Shown here: positions 42,797 through 51,591 of the stretch, one piece after another
How the letters are laid out: every line of letters begins with the position of its first letter
Numbering within the stretch: position 1 is the first letter of the stretch
From: Natronomicrosphaera sp040876735
GTDB taxonomy: Bacteria > Planctomycetota > Phycisphaerae > Phycisphaerales > Phycisphaeraceae
Direction: 5' to 3'
Assembly (NCBI GenBank): GCA_040876735.1
Contig: JBBDPC010000033.1
Location: 1-64,000 of the forward strand
Length of the DNA stretch: 64,000 nt
Program-made: the position numbers and the translations under genes
Notes under the pieces: generated by a model
What the model was told of the DNA's origin: nothing
The model's input: the letters and a program-made list of their open reading frames with translations, nothing else
Database searches by the model: none

Positions 42797-43543
42797 TCAT
42801 TTCACCGCGTTGCGCACCTGCTCGACGCACTTTTTCAGGGCGGGCACGGGGTTGTCCACGTCGCCTTCGTATTCGAGCACGGCATAGCCGTTGAAGTCGG
42901 CGGCGTTGCACTTTTCGATCAGCTTGGGCAGGTCAAGGTTGCCCGTGCCGACGACGACGTCTTCCTGTTTGCGGTTGCGGTGGAAGATGAAGTCCTTGAT
43001 GTGCAGGCCGTACAGCCGGTCGCCGAACTTCTCGGCCCACTTGATGGGATCTTCGCCGGCGTCGAGGCACCAGGCGGTGTCCATGCACAGGCCGATCTGC
43101 TTGCCGGTGGACTTGAAGATGTGGCTGAGCATGTCGCTCGAGCCCATCCACTGGTAGCCGCCGTGGTTGTGCAGGGCGATCTGAATGCCGTACTCATCGC
43201 AGAGCTTGGACGTCTTCTTGACCGCGTGCTCCCAGGTGTCGGGATTGAAGTGGGCGGAGATGTATTTGGCCCCGGCCTTTTTGGCGAACTCGAACCACTG
43301 CCGCTCCTTGTCCGTATCTCCGGTAAAGGTCTGCACGCCGATGGCGAGGATGTCGACGCCCGCGTCGCGGTAGGTCTTGATGACGTTGTCGAAGCTCGGC
43401 GGGTCGTTGAAGTCGGCATGAACGCCGCAGATTTCGATGGCGCTGAGCCCGATCTCCTTGACCAGCTCGGCGACCTTGGCGTTCTCTTTGAAGCCTCGAA
43501 AGCAGTAGCTCTGGACGCCGAGGTTGTTGAATGGTGCACTCAT
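42797..43543 (-). CDS. sugar phosphate isomerase/epimerase (AP endonuclease 2 TIM-barrel family)
   Basis: A 248-residue TIM-barrel protein of the xylose-isomerase-like group. Metal-ligand residues appear at the ends of strands: Glu in AIEICGVHADFN, His in IALHNHGG, Asp in GLCMDTAWCLD, His in LYGLHIKD and Glu in AVLEYEGD. Such proteins isomerise or epimerise ketoses, or act as inosose-type dehydratases; the substrate cannot be assigned. Start at 43543 with GGGAGA about 9 nt upstream; the longer frame is not supported. It stands alone between convergent murQ and the divergent efflux operon. Confidence 0.87.
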   Translation of the reverse strand: MSAPFNNLGVQSYCFRGFKENAKVAELVKEIGLSAIEICGVHADFNDPPSFDNVIKTYRDAGVDILAIGVQTFTGDTDKERQWFEFAKKAGAKYISAHFNPDTWEHAVKKTSKLCDEYGIQIALHNHGGYQWMGSSDMLSHIFKSTGKQIGLCMDTAWCLDAGEDPIKWAEKFGDRLYGLHIKDFIFHRNRKQEDVVVGTGNLDLPKLIEKCNAADFNGYAVLEYEGDVDNPVPALKKCVEQVRNAVK

Positions 43544-43828
43544 GACAGATCTCTCCCTTTGTTCGTGTGCGTGACGATTCGGATCGCAGACGGTACGGTG
43601 CCACAGGATAACGGTTTCCGGCGGAAGATGGCCTAAGCCGCGGCGGGGAAATTGCAAGTTCGTTCAGAAAACGCAAGCATGGCCGAAGTGATGGAAATAG
43701 CCCGGGGGGTCCGGACGTTATAGGGGGACGACGGCTGCGCAGGGCCTGCGCGCCGCGCTGTCCGCCACAACCGCCAACCGTAAGAAGGCCCCCGGCCGCT
43801 GCCAGGCCGACGGGGAACGAGCGAGAGC

Positions 43829-45073
43829 ATGATGAGCAAGTTGATGACGCGCATCGCCGGAGCGCTGCTGGCCGTGGCGCTGCTGGGCTGGCTGGGGTTT
43901 GCGATCTACGGCAAGGTAACCGAGGCGCGGGAAGCGCCGGCCCGGCGCGACGGCGCGCCGGCGGTGGCGGTGCAGACCGCGACGGTGCAGCGCGGGCCGA
44001 TCCTCGACCAGCGCACCTTCACCGGCACGCTCAACGCCCGGCACCAGTTCGCCGTCGCCCCCAAGATTGCCGGCCGCATCAACCGCCTGCACGTCGACAT
44101 CGGCGACGTCGTCACGCGCAACCAGGTGGTCGCCGAGCTGGACAACGCCGAGTTCGTGCAGCAGGTCGAAGAGGCCCGCGCCGAGCTGGCCGTGGGCGAG
44201 GCGTCGCTGGAGGAGACGCGCAGCAACCTGGCGTCCGCCGAGCGGGAGCTGGGGCGGATGCAGTCGCTGCGCGAGCAGCGGGTGGCGTCGGAGTCGGAGC
44301 TGGACAAGGCGCAGTCGGCGTTCGACGCCCAGCGGGCCCGGCTTCGCGTCGCCGAGGCGCAGGTGGCCCAGCGGGAGGCGGCGCTGCGGTCGGCGGAGGT
44401 GCGGCTGAGCTATACGCAGGTGCGGGCAAGCTGGCAGGACGACGATACGCAGCGCGTCGTGGGCGAACGCTTCGCCGACGAGGGCGACACCCTCGCCGCC
44501 AACGCGCCGCTGGTGAGCGTGTTGAACATCGCCACGCTTCGGGCGGTGGTGTTCGTCACGGAGCTGGACTACCCCCGCATGGCGATGGGGCAGCAGGCGC
44601 AGGTGCGGGCCGACGCATTCCCCGACGCGGTGTTCGAGGCGGAGGTGATGGCCCTGTCGCCGCAGTTCCGTGAAGCGTCGCGGCAGGCGCGGGTGGAGTT
44701 GGCGGTGCCCAACGCCGACGGCCGACTGAAGCCGGGCATGTTCGTGCGCGTCCGGCTGAAGCTGGACGAGATCGCCGAGGCGACGATCGTGCCGCTGGAC
44801 GCGCTGGTCACCCGGCAGAATCAGCAGGGCGTGTTCGTCGCCGACGTGGAAGCCCGCACCGCCCGCTTCCTGCCGGTGCGCGTGGGCATCACCGAAGGCC
44901 AGCGCGTGCAGTTGCTCGAGCCCGCGTCGCTGGAAGGGCGGGTGGTCACGCTCGGCCAGCACCTGCTCGAAGACGGCTCGACGATCACGCTGGTCGACGA
45001 GGAAGAACCCCTAATAACGCCCGCCTCTGAGGATCGCCGCGACGAAGAGCGGGATGAGGGGAATGACAAATGA
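43829..45073 (+). CDS. RND periplasmic adaptor (membrane fusion protein), second pump
   Basis: 414 residues, first gene of a three-gene efflux operon. An N-terminal anchor (IAGALLAVALLGWLGFAIYG) is followed by the lipoyl half VAPKIAGRINRLHVDIGDVV. A coiled coil rich in Glu/Arg (~residues 100-190), a beta-barrel domain with LRAVVFVTELDYPRMAMGQQ and the membrane-proximal domain complete the protein. The tail ASEDRRDEERDEGNDK is highly charged and is encoded by the left arm of a long inverted repeat, so it is probably not part of the fold. The ~285-bp upstream gap contains a possible -10 (TATAGG) but no clear -35. Confidence 0.92.
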   Translation: MMSKLMTRIAGALLAVALLGWLGFAIYGKVTEAREAPARRDGAPAVAVQTATVQRGPILDQRTFTGTLNARHQFAVAPKIAGRINRLHVDIGDVVTRNQVVAELDNAEFVQQVEEARAELAVGEASLEETRSNLASAERELGRMQSLREQRVASESELDKAQSAFDAQRARLRVAEAQVAQREAALRSAEVRLSYTQVRASWQDDDTQRVVGERFADEGDTLAANAPLVSVLNIATLRAVVFVTELDYPRMAMGQQAQVRADAFPDAVFEAEVMALSPQFREASRQARVELAVPNADGRLKPGMFVRVRLKLDEIAEATIVPLDALVTRQNQQGVFVADVEARTARFLPVRVGITEGQRVQLLEPASLEGRVVTLGQHLLEDGSTITLVDEEEPLITPASEDRRDEERDEGNDK

Positions 45074-45193
45074 CAAAGTCCAAATGGCAAATGAAAGTAC
45101 GGAAAGCCGGTTCTGACATTTGTCATTTGAATTTTGTCATTTGAGCTTCACTCATCCCGCTCTTCGTCGCGGCGCGACTCAGAGGCGGGCGTT
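45016..45193. repeat. 43-bp inverted repeat with mirrored heptad arrays between adaptor and RND genes
   Basis: Arms 45016-45058 and 45151-45193 match inversely at 40 of 43 positions. The left arm codes for the adaptor C-terminus. Inside each arm lies a heptad array: ATGACAA, ATGACAA, AGTCCAA, ATGGCAA on the left and TCATTTG-type units on the right, which are themselves inverted copies. The full stem could approach 70 bp. Confidence 0.88.
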
Positions 45194-45221
45194 GAGGGCG
45201 ACTACGGGATAGCGTTTCATC

Positions 45222-48200
45222 ATGCGGATTACGAATCTCAGTGTTGGTCGGCCGGTATTCACGGTCATGGTGGTCCTGATCGTGTTGATCCTGGGCGGGG
45301 TGTCGCTGACGCGGCTGCCGATCGACCTGATGCCGGAGCTGACATATCCGACGCTGACGGTGGCGACGAATTACGAGAACGCCGCGCCGGAGGAGATGGA
45401 AGAGCTGGTGACGCGGCCGATTGAAGAGGCGGTCGCCGCCGTGCCGGGCGTGGAGGAGTTGACGTCCGTCTCCGCCGAGGGCTCCAGCCAGGTGCGTGTG
45501 ACGTTCACCTGGGGCACGAATCTGGACGAGTCGTCCAACGACATCCGCGACCGGCTGGACCGCATCGCCAACCGGCTGCCGGACGACGCGGACCGGCCGC
45601 AGCTTCGCAAGTTCGACGCGGCGCAGTTTCCCATCCTCATCCTCGGCGCGTCCAGCCGACTGGACCCGATGGAGCTGCGCGAGCTGATCGACCACCAGCT
45701 CAAGCAGCGGATCGAGCGCATCCCCGGCGTGGCGGCGCTGGACATCTGGGGCGGCCTGGAGCGGGAGATTCAGGTCAACCTCGACCCGGGCAAGATCCGC
45801 GCCCTGGAGCTGCCGCTGGACGTGGTCGTGCAGGGCATTCGCGAGGCGAACATCAACGTCCCCGCCGGCACGATCGAGCGCGGTCGGTTCGACGTCACCC
45901 TCCGCACGCCCGGCGAGTTCACCGACCTCGACGAGCTGCGCGCCACCACCGTCCTTGAACGCGAAGGCCAGCCGATCCGGCTCGGGCAGGTGGCGAACGT
46001 GCTCGACACGCACCAGCGCCAGACGCGGTACGTCCGCATCAACGGCGAGCCGGGCGTCCGCCTGGCGGTGCGCAAGCAGTCGGGCACGAACACGGTGCAG
46101 GTCGCCGGCGACGTGCTGCGCGAGATCGAACGCGTCAACGCCGACTTCCCGCAGGTGAACCTGGTGCCGGTGATCAACACGGCCACCTACATCGAACGCG
46201 CCATCCAGAACGTCGGTCGAACCATCCTCATCGGCGGCTCGCTGGCGCTGCTCGTGCTCCTGTTCTTCCTCCGCAACATCCGCAGCACGCTGGTGATCGG
46301 CACGGCCATTCCGATCTCCATCATCGCCACGTTCGCGCTGATCTACTTCAACGGCTTCACGCTCAACCTCATGACGCTCGGCGGCCTGGCGCTGGGCGTG
46401 GGCATGATGGTCGACAGTTCCATCGTCGTACTGGAAAACATCTACCGCCTGCGCGAAGGTGACCTGGACGCGCGCCAGGCCGCCGTCCAGGGCACGGAGC
46501 AGGTCACGCCCGCCATCCTCGCCAGCACGATCACGACGCTGGTGATCTTCCTGCCGCTGGTGTTCGTCGAGGGCATCGCGGGGGTGATGTTCCTCCAGTT
46601 CGCCTACGTGGTGGGCTTCGCGCTGATCTGTTCGCTGATGGTGGCGTTGACCTTGGTGCCGATGCTCGCCGCCCGCCTGCTCAAAGCGCCCCCGCGGCCG
46701 CGTTCAGGGGGGGCTGATCCCACCAGGCAGGGCAACTTAAGTCGCCCTGCCCCGGGCGCGCATGAACAACCCGCCCTGGCGATGCAGTCGGGCCTGGGCA
46801 ACCGCCTGTTCGCCGTCAGCGGGGCGATGTTCGAGAAGCTCGAAGCCGGCTACGAAAGCCTGCTCCGCGGCGTGCTGCGGGCGCGGCTGCTGACGCTGCT
46901 GATCGCCGGCCTGCTGTTCGCCGGGGCGGTGTGGCTGGTGCCTTACGTCGGCAACGAGTTCATGCCGCAGACCGACGAAGGCGAGGTGCGGGTCAACATC
47001 GAGGCGGCGACGGGCACGCGCGTCGACCTGGTGGACCAGCTCATGCGCCGCATCGAGCCGATCGTCGCCGACGACGTGGCGGGCGACGTGGAGAACATGG
47101 TGGTGAACGTCGGCGCCTCGGGGTGGCGGCCCGGGTCGCGGTCGCGGGGCGACATTCAGATGTCGCTCGTGCCGGACCTGGCGCGGACGCGGTCGAGCGA
47201 GCAGATCGCCGCCGACCTGCGCCCCCTGCTGGCGGACATCCCCGGCGTGACGATCCGCACGCGCGCCAGCCAGGGGATCGCCTCCCGGTTGATGTCGCGC
47301 GGCGGCGGGGGCGACAGCCTGGCGATCGAGGTGCGCGGCTTCGAGTTGGAGACGCTGGACGCCCTGGCGGAAGCGGTGAGCGAGGCGATCGCCGACGTGC
47401 CGGGCATCACGGACGTGGACTTGAGCCGGGACGCGGGCTCGCCGCAGCAACTGTTCCGCATCGACCGCGTCCGCGCCGCCGACCTGGGCCTCTCCGTCGA
47501 CCGCATCGCCCGCGCGCTCGAGACGGCCGTGGCCGGCACGACGGCCGCCAACTACCGCCAGGGGGGCTACGAATATCCCATCCGCGTCCGCCTGGAAGAC
47601 GCCGAGCAGTTGGACCTGGAACAGATCCTGAACCTGACGGTGTTGAGCCGGCGCGGCGAGCAGGTGGCGCTGCGGAACGTGGTCACCTTGACCGGCGGCG
47701 AAGGGCCGGTCTCCATCGAGCGCAAAGACCAGCAGCGCGTGGTGGAGGTGACCGCCAACATCGCCGGCCGCGACCTCGGCTCGGTGGTCGCCGACGTGCG
47801 CGATCGCATGAGCAACATCCCCCGCCCGCGCGATTACGAACTGCTCATCGCCGGCGACTACGAGGAGCAGCAGGAAGCCTTCGGCGAGCTGGCGCTGAGC
47901 CTGGTCCTCTCGCTGATGCTGGTCTACATGGTCATGGCCTGCCTGTACGAATCGCTGCGCGACCCGCTGATCGTGATGTTCGCCGTGCCGCTGGCGGCGG
48001 TCGGCGTGGTGGTGATGCTGCTGCTGAGCGACACGACGTTCAACGTGCAAAGCTTCATCGGCTGTATCATGCTCGGCGGGATCGTGGTCAACAACGCCAT
48101 CCTCATCGTGGACCAGGCGACCCACCTGCGCCGCGACGAGCACAAGCCGGTGCGGGCCGCGGTCAGCGAAGCGGGCCGACGCCGGTTGCGCCCGATCCTG

Positions 48201-48395
48201 ATGACCACCTGCACCACCGCGTTGGGCCTGACGCCGCTGGCGCTGGGCATCGGCGAAGGCGCCGACGCGCAGGCGCCGATGGCCCGGGCCGTGGTCGGCG
48301 GGCTGCTGAGCGCCTCGCTGATTACACTGGTGGTCATTCCCGTGCTGTACAGCTTTTTCCATCGCGACCCTGCTCCGCAAGCGACCGCCGCATGA
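45222..48395 (+). CDS. RND efflux pump inner-membrane permease, second pump
   Basis: 1057 residues of the AcrB/HAE family. The first helix region NLSVGRPVFTVMVVLIVLIL and PIDLMPELTYPTLTVATNYE are typical. TM4 reads LGVGMMVDSSIVVLENIYR, with a single Asp followed by Ser-Ser instead of the common Asp-Asp pair. The second half has MLGGIVVNNAILIVDQATHL and RRLRPILMTTCTTALGLTPL. Around residues 495-525 a Pro/Arg-rich insert (GGADPTRQGNLSRPAPGAHE) is encoded across a palindromic repeat, in the cytosolic loop joining the two halves. The gene overlaps the tolC-type gene by ATGA. Substrate unknown. Confidence 0.93.
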   Translation: MRITNLSVGRPVFTVMVVLIVLILGGVSLTRLPIDLMPELTYPTLTVATNYENAAPEEMEELVTRPIEEAVAAVPGVEELTSVSAEGSSQVRVTFTWGTNLDESSNDIRDRLDRIANRLPDDADRPQLRKFDAAQFPILILGASSRLDPMELRELIDHQLKQRIERIPGVAALDIWGGLEREIQVNLDPGKIRALELPLDVVVQGIREANINVPAGTIERGRFDVTLRTPGEFTDLDELRATTVLEREGQPIRLGQVANVLDTHQRQTRYVRINGEPGVRLAVRKQSGTNTVQVAGDVLREIERVNADFPQVNLVPVINTATYIERAIQNVGRTILIGGSLALLVLLFFLRNIRSTLVIGTAIPISIIATFALIYFNGFTLNLMTLGGLALGVGMMVDSSIVVLENIYRLREGDLDARQAAVQGTEQVTPAILASTITTLVIFLPLVFVEGIAGVMFLQFAYVVGFALICSLMVALTLVPMLAARLLKAPPRPRSGGADPTRQGNLSRPAPGAHEQPALAMQSGLGNRLFAVSGAMFEKLEAGYESLLRGVLRARLLTLLIAGLLFAGAVWLVPYVGNEFMPQTDEGEVRVNIEAATGTRVDLVDQLMRRIEPIVADDVAGDVENMVVNVGASGWRPGSRSRGDIQMSLVPDLARTRSSEQIAADLRPLLADIPGVTIRTRASQGIASRLMSRGGGGDSLAIEVRGFELETLDALAEAVSEAIADVPGITDVDLSRDAGSPQQLFRIDRVRAADLGLSVDRIARALETAVAGTTAANYRQGGYEYPIRVRLEDAEQLDLEQILNLTVLSRRGEQVALRNVVTLTGGEGPVSIERKDQQRVVEVTANIAGRDLGSVVADVRDRMSNIPRPRDYELLIAGDYEEQQEAFGELALSLVLSLMLVYMVMACLYESLRDPLIVMFAVPLAAVGVVVMLLLSDTTFNVQSFIGCIMLGGIVVNNAILIVDQATHLRRDEHKPVRAAVSEAGRRRLRPILMTTCTTALGLTPLALGIGEGADAQAPMARAVVGGLLSASLITLVVIPVLYSFFHRDPAPQATAA
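46726..46751. repeat. palindrome GGCAGGGC-AACTTAAGTC-GCCCTGCC inside RND gene
   Basis: A 26-nt palindrome related to the intergenic copy at 844-865 lies within the RND coding frame, without disrupting it. It encodes part of a loop between the two membrane halves. Confidence 0.75.
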
Positions 48396-50002
48396 ACATC
48401 ACCCACGCCACCGCCGCCACGCTGTTCGCCCTCACCCTCGCCCTGCCCGCCTGCCAGTCGCCCAAACCGTGGGACGTGGACGAGCAGGTGGGCTACGACT
48501 ACAGCTCACCCCCGCGCACGCAGGTGGGCATGACCCCCGACGCGGCGGCCGACGTCGAACCGCCCGTGGTCGACGATGGGCCGTTGACGCTGTCGATCGA
48601 GCAGGCGGTGATGCTCGCGCTACAGAACAACCGGGCGCTGCGCATCCAGCGGCTTGAGCCGGCGATCGTCGGGCAGTTTGAGCAGATCGAGCGGGCCCGG
48701 TTCGATCCGCTGGTGTTCAGCGAGATCGCCTACAGCGAGGGGACGACCGAGCGGGTGTCGCCCGACATCGGCCAGACGTTTTCCATCGACTCCGAGGCAG
48801 TCAGCGCCGAGGCCGGCCTTCGTCAACTGCTGCCCACCGGCACGGAGCTGGGGTTGGACATTTCGCACGACTGGTCCGAAAGCAACCGCGCGGCGGAACA
48901 GCACGAAGCCCGCGTCGGCGTGTCGCTGACGCAGGCGCTGCTGCGCGGCCGGGGGCGCGAGGCCAACCTCGCCGCCATCCGCCAGGCCCGTCTCGACACG
49001 CTGGCAAGCGAGTATGAGCTGCGCGGCTTCGCCGAGGCGCTCGTCGCCGAGCTGGAGACGACGTACTGGGAATATGTGCTTGCCCGGCGGGAGATCGAGA
49101 TTTTCCAAAGCTCGCTCGATGTCGCCGAGCAGCAGCAGGACGAAACCGCCCGGCGGGTCGAGGTGGGTGTGCTGGCGGAGACGGAGATGGCCGCCGCGCG
49201 GGCCGAGGTGGCGCTGCGCCGCGAAGCGCTGATCAATGCCCGCAATGCGGCGGAGACGCTGCGTCTGCAACTGCTTCGCCTGATGAACCCCGGCCGGCCG
49301 CAGTGGGACCGCGCCGTCGAGCCGGTCGAAGAGCCCAGCTTCGTCGATGTGGAGCTGGACGGCGTGGAAGACCACGTCGCCCTCGCGTTGCAACGGCGGT
49401 CCGACCTCAACGAGGCACGCCTCCGCCTCGCACAGCGCCGCCTCGACGTGGTCACCACCGGCGAAGGCCTGCTGCCCCGGCTGGACCTGTTCGCCACCCT
49501 CGGCAAGACCGGCTATGCCGACGCGTTCGGCCAGGCGTGGCGCGACATCGACGGCCAAAGCTACGACTTCACCGTCGGCGCCCAGTTCGAATACACCCTC
49601 GGCAACCGCGCCGCCGAGGCCCGCGACCGCGCCGCCCGCTTCAGCCGACGCCAGGCCAGCGAAGCGATCGGCAACGTCGCCGAACTGGTGCAACTCGACG
49701 TCCGCACCGCCTGGCTGGAAGTGCAACGCTCGCGCGAACAGATCGCCGCGACGGTCGCCACCCGCGAGCTACGTGAGGAGACGCTGCGGGCCGAGCAGGA
49801 AAAGTTCCGCGTCGGCACCACCACGGCCCTCCTGGTCGCCCAGGCCCAGCGCGATTTGCTGGAAAGCCAGATCGCCGAAGTCCAGGCCGTCATCAACTAC
49901 CGCCAGGCGTTGATCGACCTGTATCGGCTGGAAGGTTCGCTGCTGCTAAGGCGTGGCGTGGATGCGCCGGGGGCCGAGCCGCGCGAGTTCAACGGTGAGT
50001 AA
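48392..50002 (+). CDS. TolC-family outer-membrane efflux lipoprotein
   Basis: A 536-residue outer-membrane channel subunit. The signal peptide ends in a lipobox, LALPAC, so it should be lipidated at Cys21. From LSIEQAVMLALQNNRALRIQ the two OEP repeats begin. Each has a long coiled-coil pair, here with EALVAELETTYWEYVLARRE and VAELVQLDVRTAWLEVQRSR. YRLEGSLLLRRG ends the second repeat. The start overlaps the RND stop by ATGA, completing an adaptor-permease-channel operon. It may also serve the other pump at 15-20 kb, which has no channel. Confidence 0.93.
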   Translation: MNITHATAATLFALTLALPACQSPKPWDVDEQVGYDYSSPPRTQVGMTPDAAADVEPPVVDDGPLTLSIEQAVMLALQNNRALRIQRLEPAIVGQFEQIERARFDPLVFSEIAYSEGTTERVSPDIGQTFSIDSEAVSAEAGLRQLLPTGTELGLDISHDWSESNRAAEQHEARVGVSLTQALLRGRGREANLAAIRQARLDTLASEYELRGFAEALVAELETTYWEYVLARREIEIFQSSLDVAEQQQDETARRVEVGVLAETEMAAARAEVALRREALINARNAAETLRLQLLRLMNPGRPQWDRAVEPVEEPSFVDVELDGVEDHVALALQRRSDLNEARLRLAQRRLDVVTTGEGLLPRLDLFATLGKTGYADAFGQAWRDIDGQSYDFTVGAQFEYTLGNRAAEARDRAARFSRRQASEAIGNVAELVQLDVRTAWLEVQRSREQIAATVATRELREETLRAEQEKFRVGTTTALLVAQAQRDLLESQIAEVQAVINYRQALIDLYRLEGSLLLRRGVDAPGAEPREFNGE

Positions 50003-50022
50003 TTTCATGGAAAGGTAAGGAT

Positions 50023-50113
50023 GGGTGCCACACAGCATGCCGAAGGCTGCTGTGTGCCGGTCCCCCCAAGCGTATCCAGCACACAGCACCCTCCGCGATG
50101 CTGTGTGGCACCC
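50023..50113. repeat. four-part CACACAGCA/TGCTGTGTG hairpin cluster
   Basis: CACACAGCA and TGCTGTGTG alternate twice, so two adjacent hairpins can form. Alternatively, one long stem forms with perfect 16-bp outer arms (50023-50038 / 50098-50113). It lies 20 nt after the TolC-type stop, between convergent genes, and may end transcription from both sides. Confidence 0.8.
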
Positions 50114-50230
50114 TGGTTCCTATCATCATGATTACCCCGCACTGGACAGCAGTTCGCCGTCGGCCATGTCGGGGGCGGGGAGGTCGGTGTGGCCCATGAG
50201 GTAGTGGTTGATGGCGCCGGCGGCCGGGGG

Positions 50231-51562
50231 TCATGCCTTGAAGATGTGGGCGCGGTTGCCGGTGACGTCGCGTAAGGCGTTGCGGGTGTCGACGATCAGG
50301 CGGGCGTGGTCGGCGATGCGTTGCCAGTCGTAGGCGGCGTGGTGGGTGGCGACGAGCACGCAGTCGGCCGTGCGCAGCGCCGCGTCCGTCAGCTCGATGC
50401 TCTGCATCGGCGGCAGGTCGGGGTAGTGCCGCATGGCGTGCGTGCGCGGGACGTGCGGGTCGTGGTAGGCGACCGTCGCGCCGAGGCGGCGCAACTGGCG
50501 GATCAAGGCGAAGCTGGGGCTTTCGCGCACGTCGTCGACGTCGGGCTTGTAGGCGAGGCCGAGCACGAGCACGTTCGCGCCCTGCACGGCCTTGCCCTGG
50601 CTGTTGAGCGCGAGCATGGTGCGCTGGATGACGTAGTCGGGCATCTGGTGGTTGACCTGCCCGGCGAGTTCGATGAAGCGGGTGGTGTGGCCGACTTCGC
50701 GGGCCTTCCAGGTGAGGTAGAACGGGTCGATGGGGATGCAGTGGCCGCCGAGGCCCGGGCCGGGGTAGAACGCCTGATAGCCGAAGGGCTTGGTGGCGGC
50801 GGCGTCGATGACTTCCCAGACGTCGACGTCCATTTCGGTGAGGATGATTTTCAGTTCGTTGACCAGGGCGATGTTGACCGCGCGGTAGACGTTTTCCAGC
50901 AGCTTGGCGGCCTCGGCGACCTCGGCGGAGCGGACGTGTATGACCTGCTGCACCGCTTGCCGGTAGAGGGCGACGGCCCGTTCGGCGCTGGCGGGGTCGA
51001 TGCCGCCGACGAGCTTGGGGATGGTGCGGGGGTCGTGGTCCTTTCGGCCGGGGTCTTCGCGTTCGGGCGAGTAGGCGAGGAAGAAGTCTTCGCCGCAGGT
51101 CAGGCCCGCGCTGGCCAGGCGGGGGAGCATGATGTCGCGCGTGGTGCCGGGGTAGGTGGTGGATTCGAGCACGACGAGCTGGCCGGGGCGGAGCGTGTCG
51201 GCGATGGCGTCGGTGGTGCGTTCGATGTAGGTCAGGTCCGGGTCGAGGTGTCGGCCGAGCGGCGTGGGGACGCAGACGAGGATGGCGTCGACCTCGGCGA
51301 GGCGGGCGAAGTCGGTGGTGGCGTCGAAGCGGTCGGTGGCGACCAGGGGGGCGAGGTAGTCGTCGCCGAGGTGTTTGAGGTAGTTGCCGCCGTCCTTGAG
51401 CGTCTGCACCTTGGCGGGGTCGACGTCGAAGCCGAGCACGGTGAAGCCGGCGGTCCAGAAGGTTTTCACCAGCGGCAGCCCGACGTAGCCGAGGCCGATG
51501 ACGCCGACGCGGGTGGCCCGGGTCGGTTCGGGGTCGTGGCGGGCGTGGGACGGGCGGGTCAT
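50231..51562 (-). CDS. UDP-HexNAc 6-dehydrogenase (WbpO/TviB-type nucleotide-sugar dehydrogenase)
   Basis: A 443-residue dehydrogenase oxidising a UDP-sugar C6 to the uronic acid in two NAD-dependent steps. The N-terminal Rossmann motif is RVGVIGLGYVGLPLVKTFW. ESTTYPGTTRDIMLP and the central LLENVYRAVNIALVNELKII follow. The active-site Cys is in PGPGLGGHCIPIDP, and the C-terminal UDP-binding domain starts VLVLGLAYKPDVDDVRESPS. The pattern fits the UDP-GlcNAc/GalNAc branch rather than UDP-glucose. I start at the ATG at 51562; a TTG 7 codons earlier is less likely. It is 29 bp downstream of a partner epimerase. About 30 more sense codons follow its stop in frame. Confidence 0.9.
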   Translation of the reverse strand: MTRPSHARHDPEPTRATRVGVIGLGYVGLPLVKTFWTAGFTVLGFDVDPAKVQTLKDGGNYLKHLGDDYLAPLVATDRFDATTDFARLAEVDAILVCVPTPLGRHLDPDLTYIERTTDAIADTLRPGQLVVLESTTYPGTTRDIMLPRLASAGLTCGEDFFLAYSPEREDPGRKDHDPRTIPKLVGGIDPASAERAVALYRQAVQQVIHVRSAEVAEAAKLLENVYRAVNIALVNELKIILTEMDVDVWEVIDAAATKPFGYQAFYPGPGLGGHCIPIDPFYLTWKAREVGHTTRFIELAGQVNHQMPDYVIQRTMLALNSQGKAVQGANVLVLGLAYKPDVDDVRESPSFALIRQLRRLGATVAYHDPHVPRTHAMRHYPDLPPMQSIELTDAALRTADCVLVATHHAAYDWQRIADHARLIVDTRNALRDVTGNRAHIFKA

Positions 51563-51591
51563 GGGCGTCTGCCTCTCGGGCAAGCGGGCGA

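Noticed and set aside
46931..48391. Long N-terminal extension of the TolC-type protein
   Set aside because: Out-of-frame overlap with the RND gene; the ATG at 48392 begins a proper lipoprotein signal.
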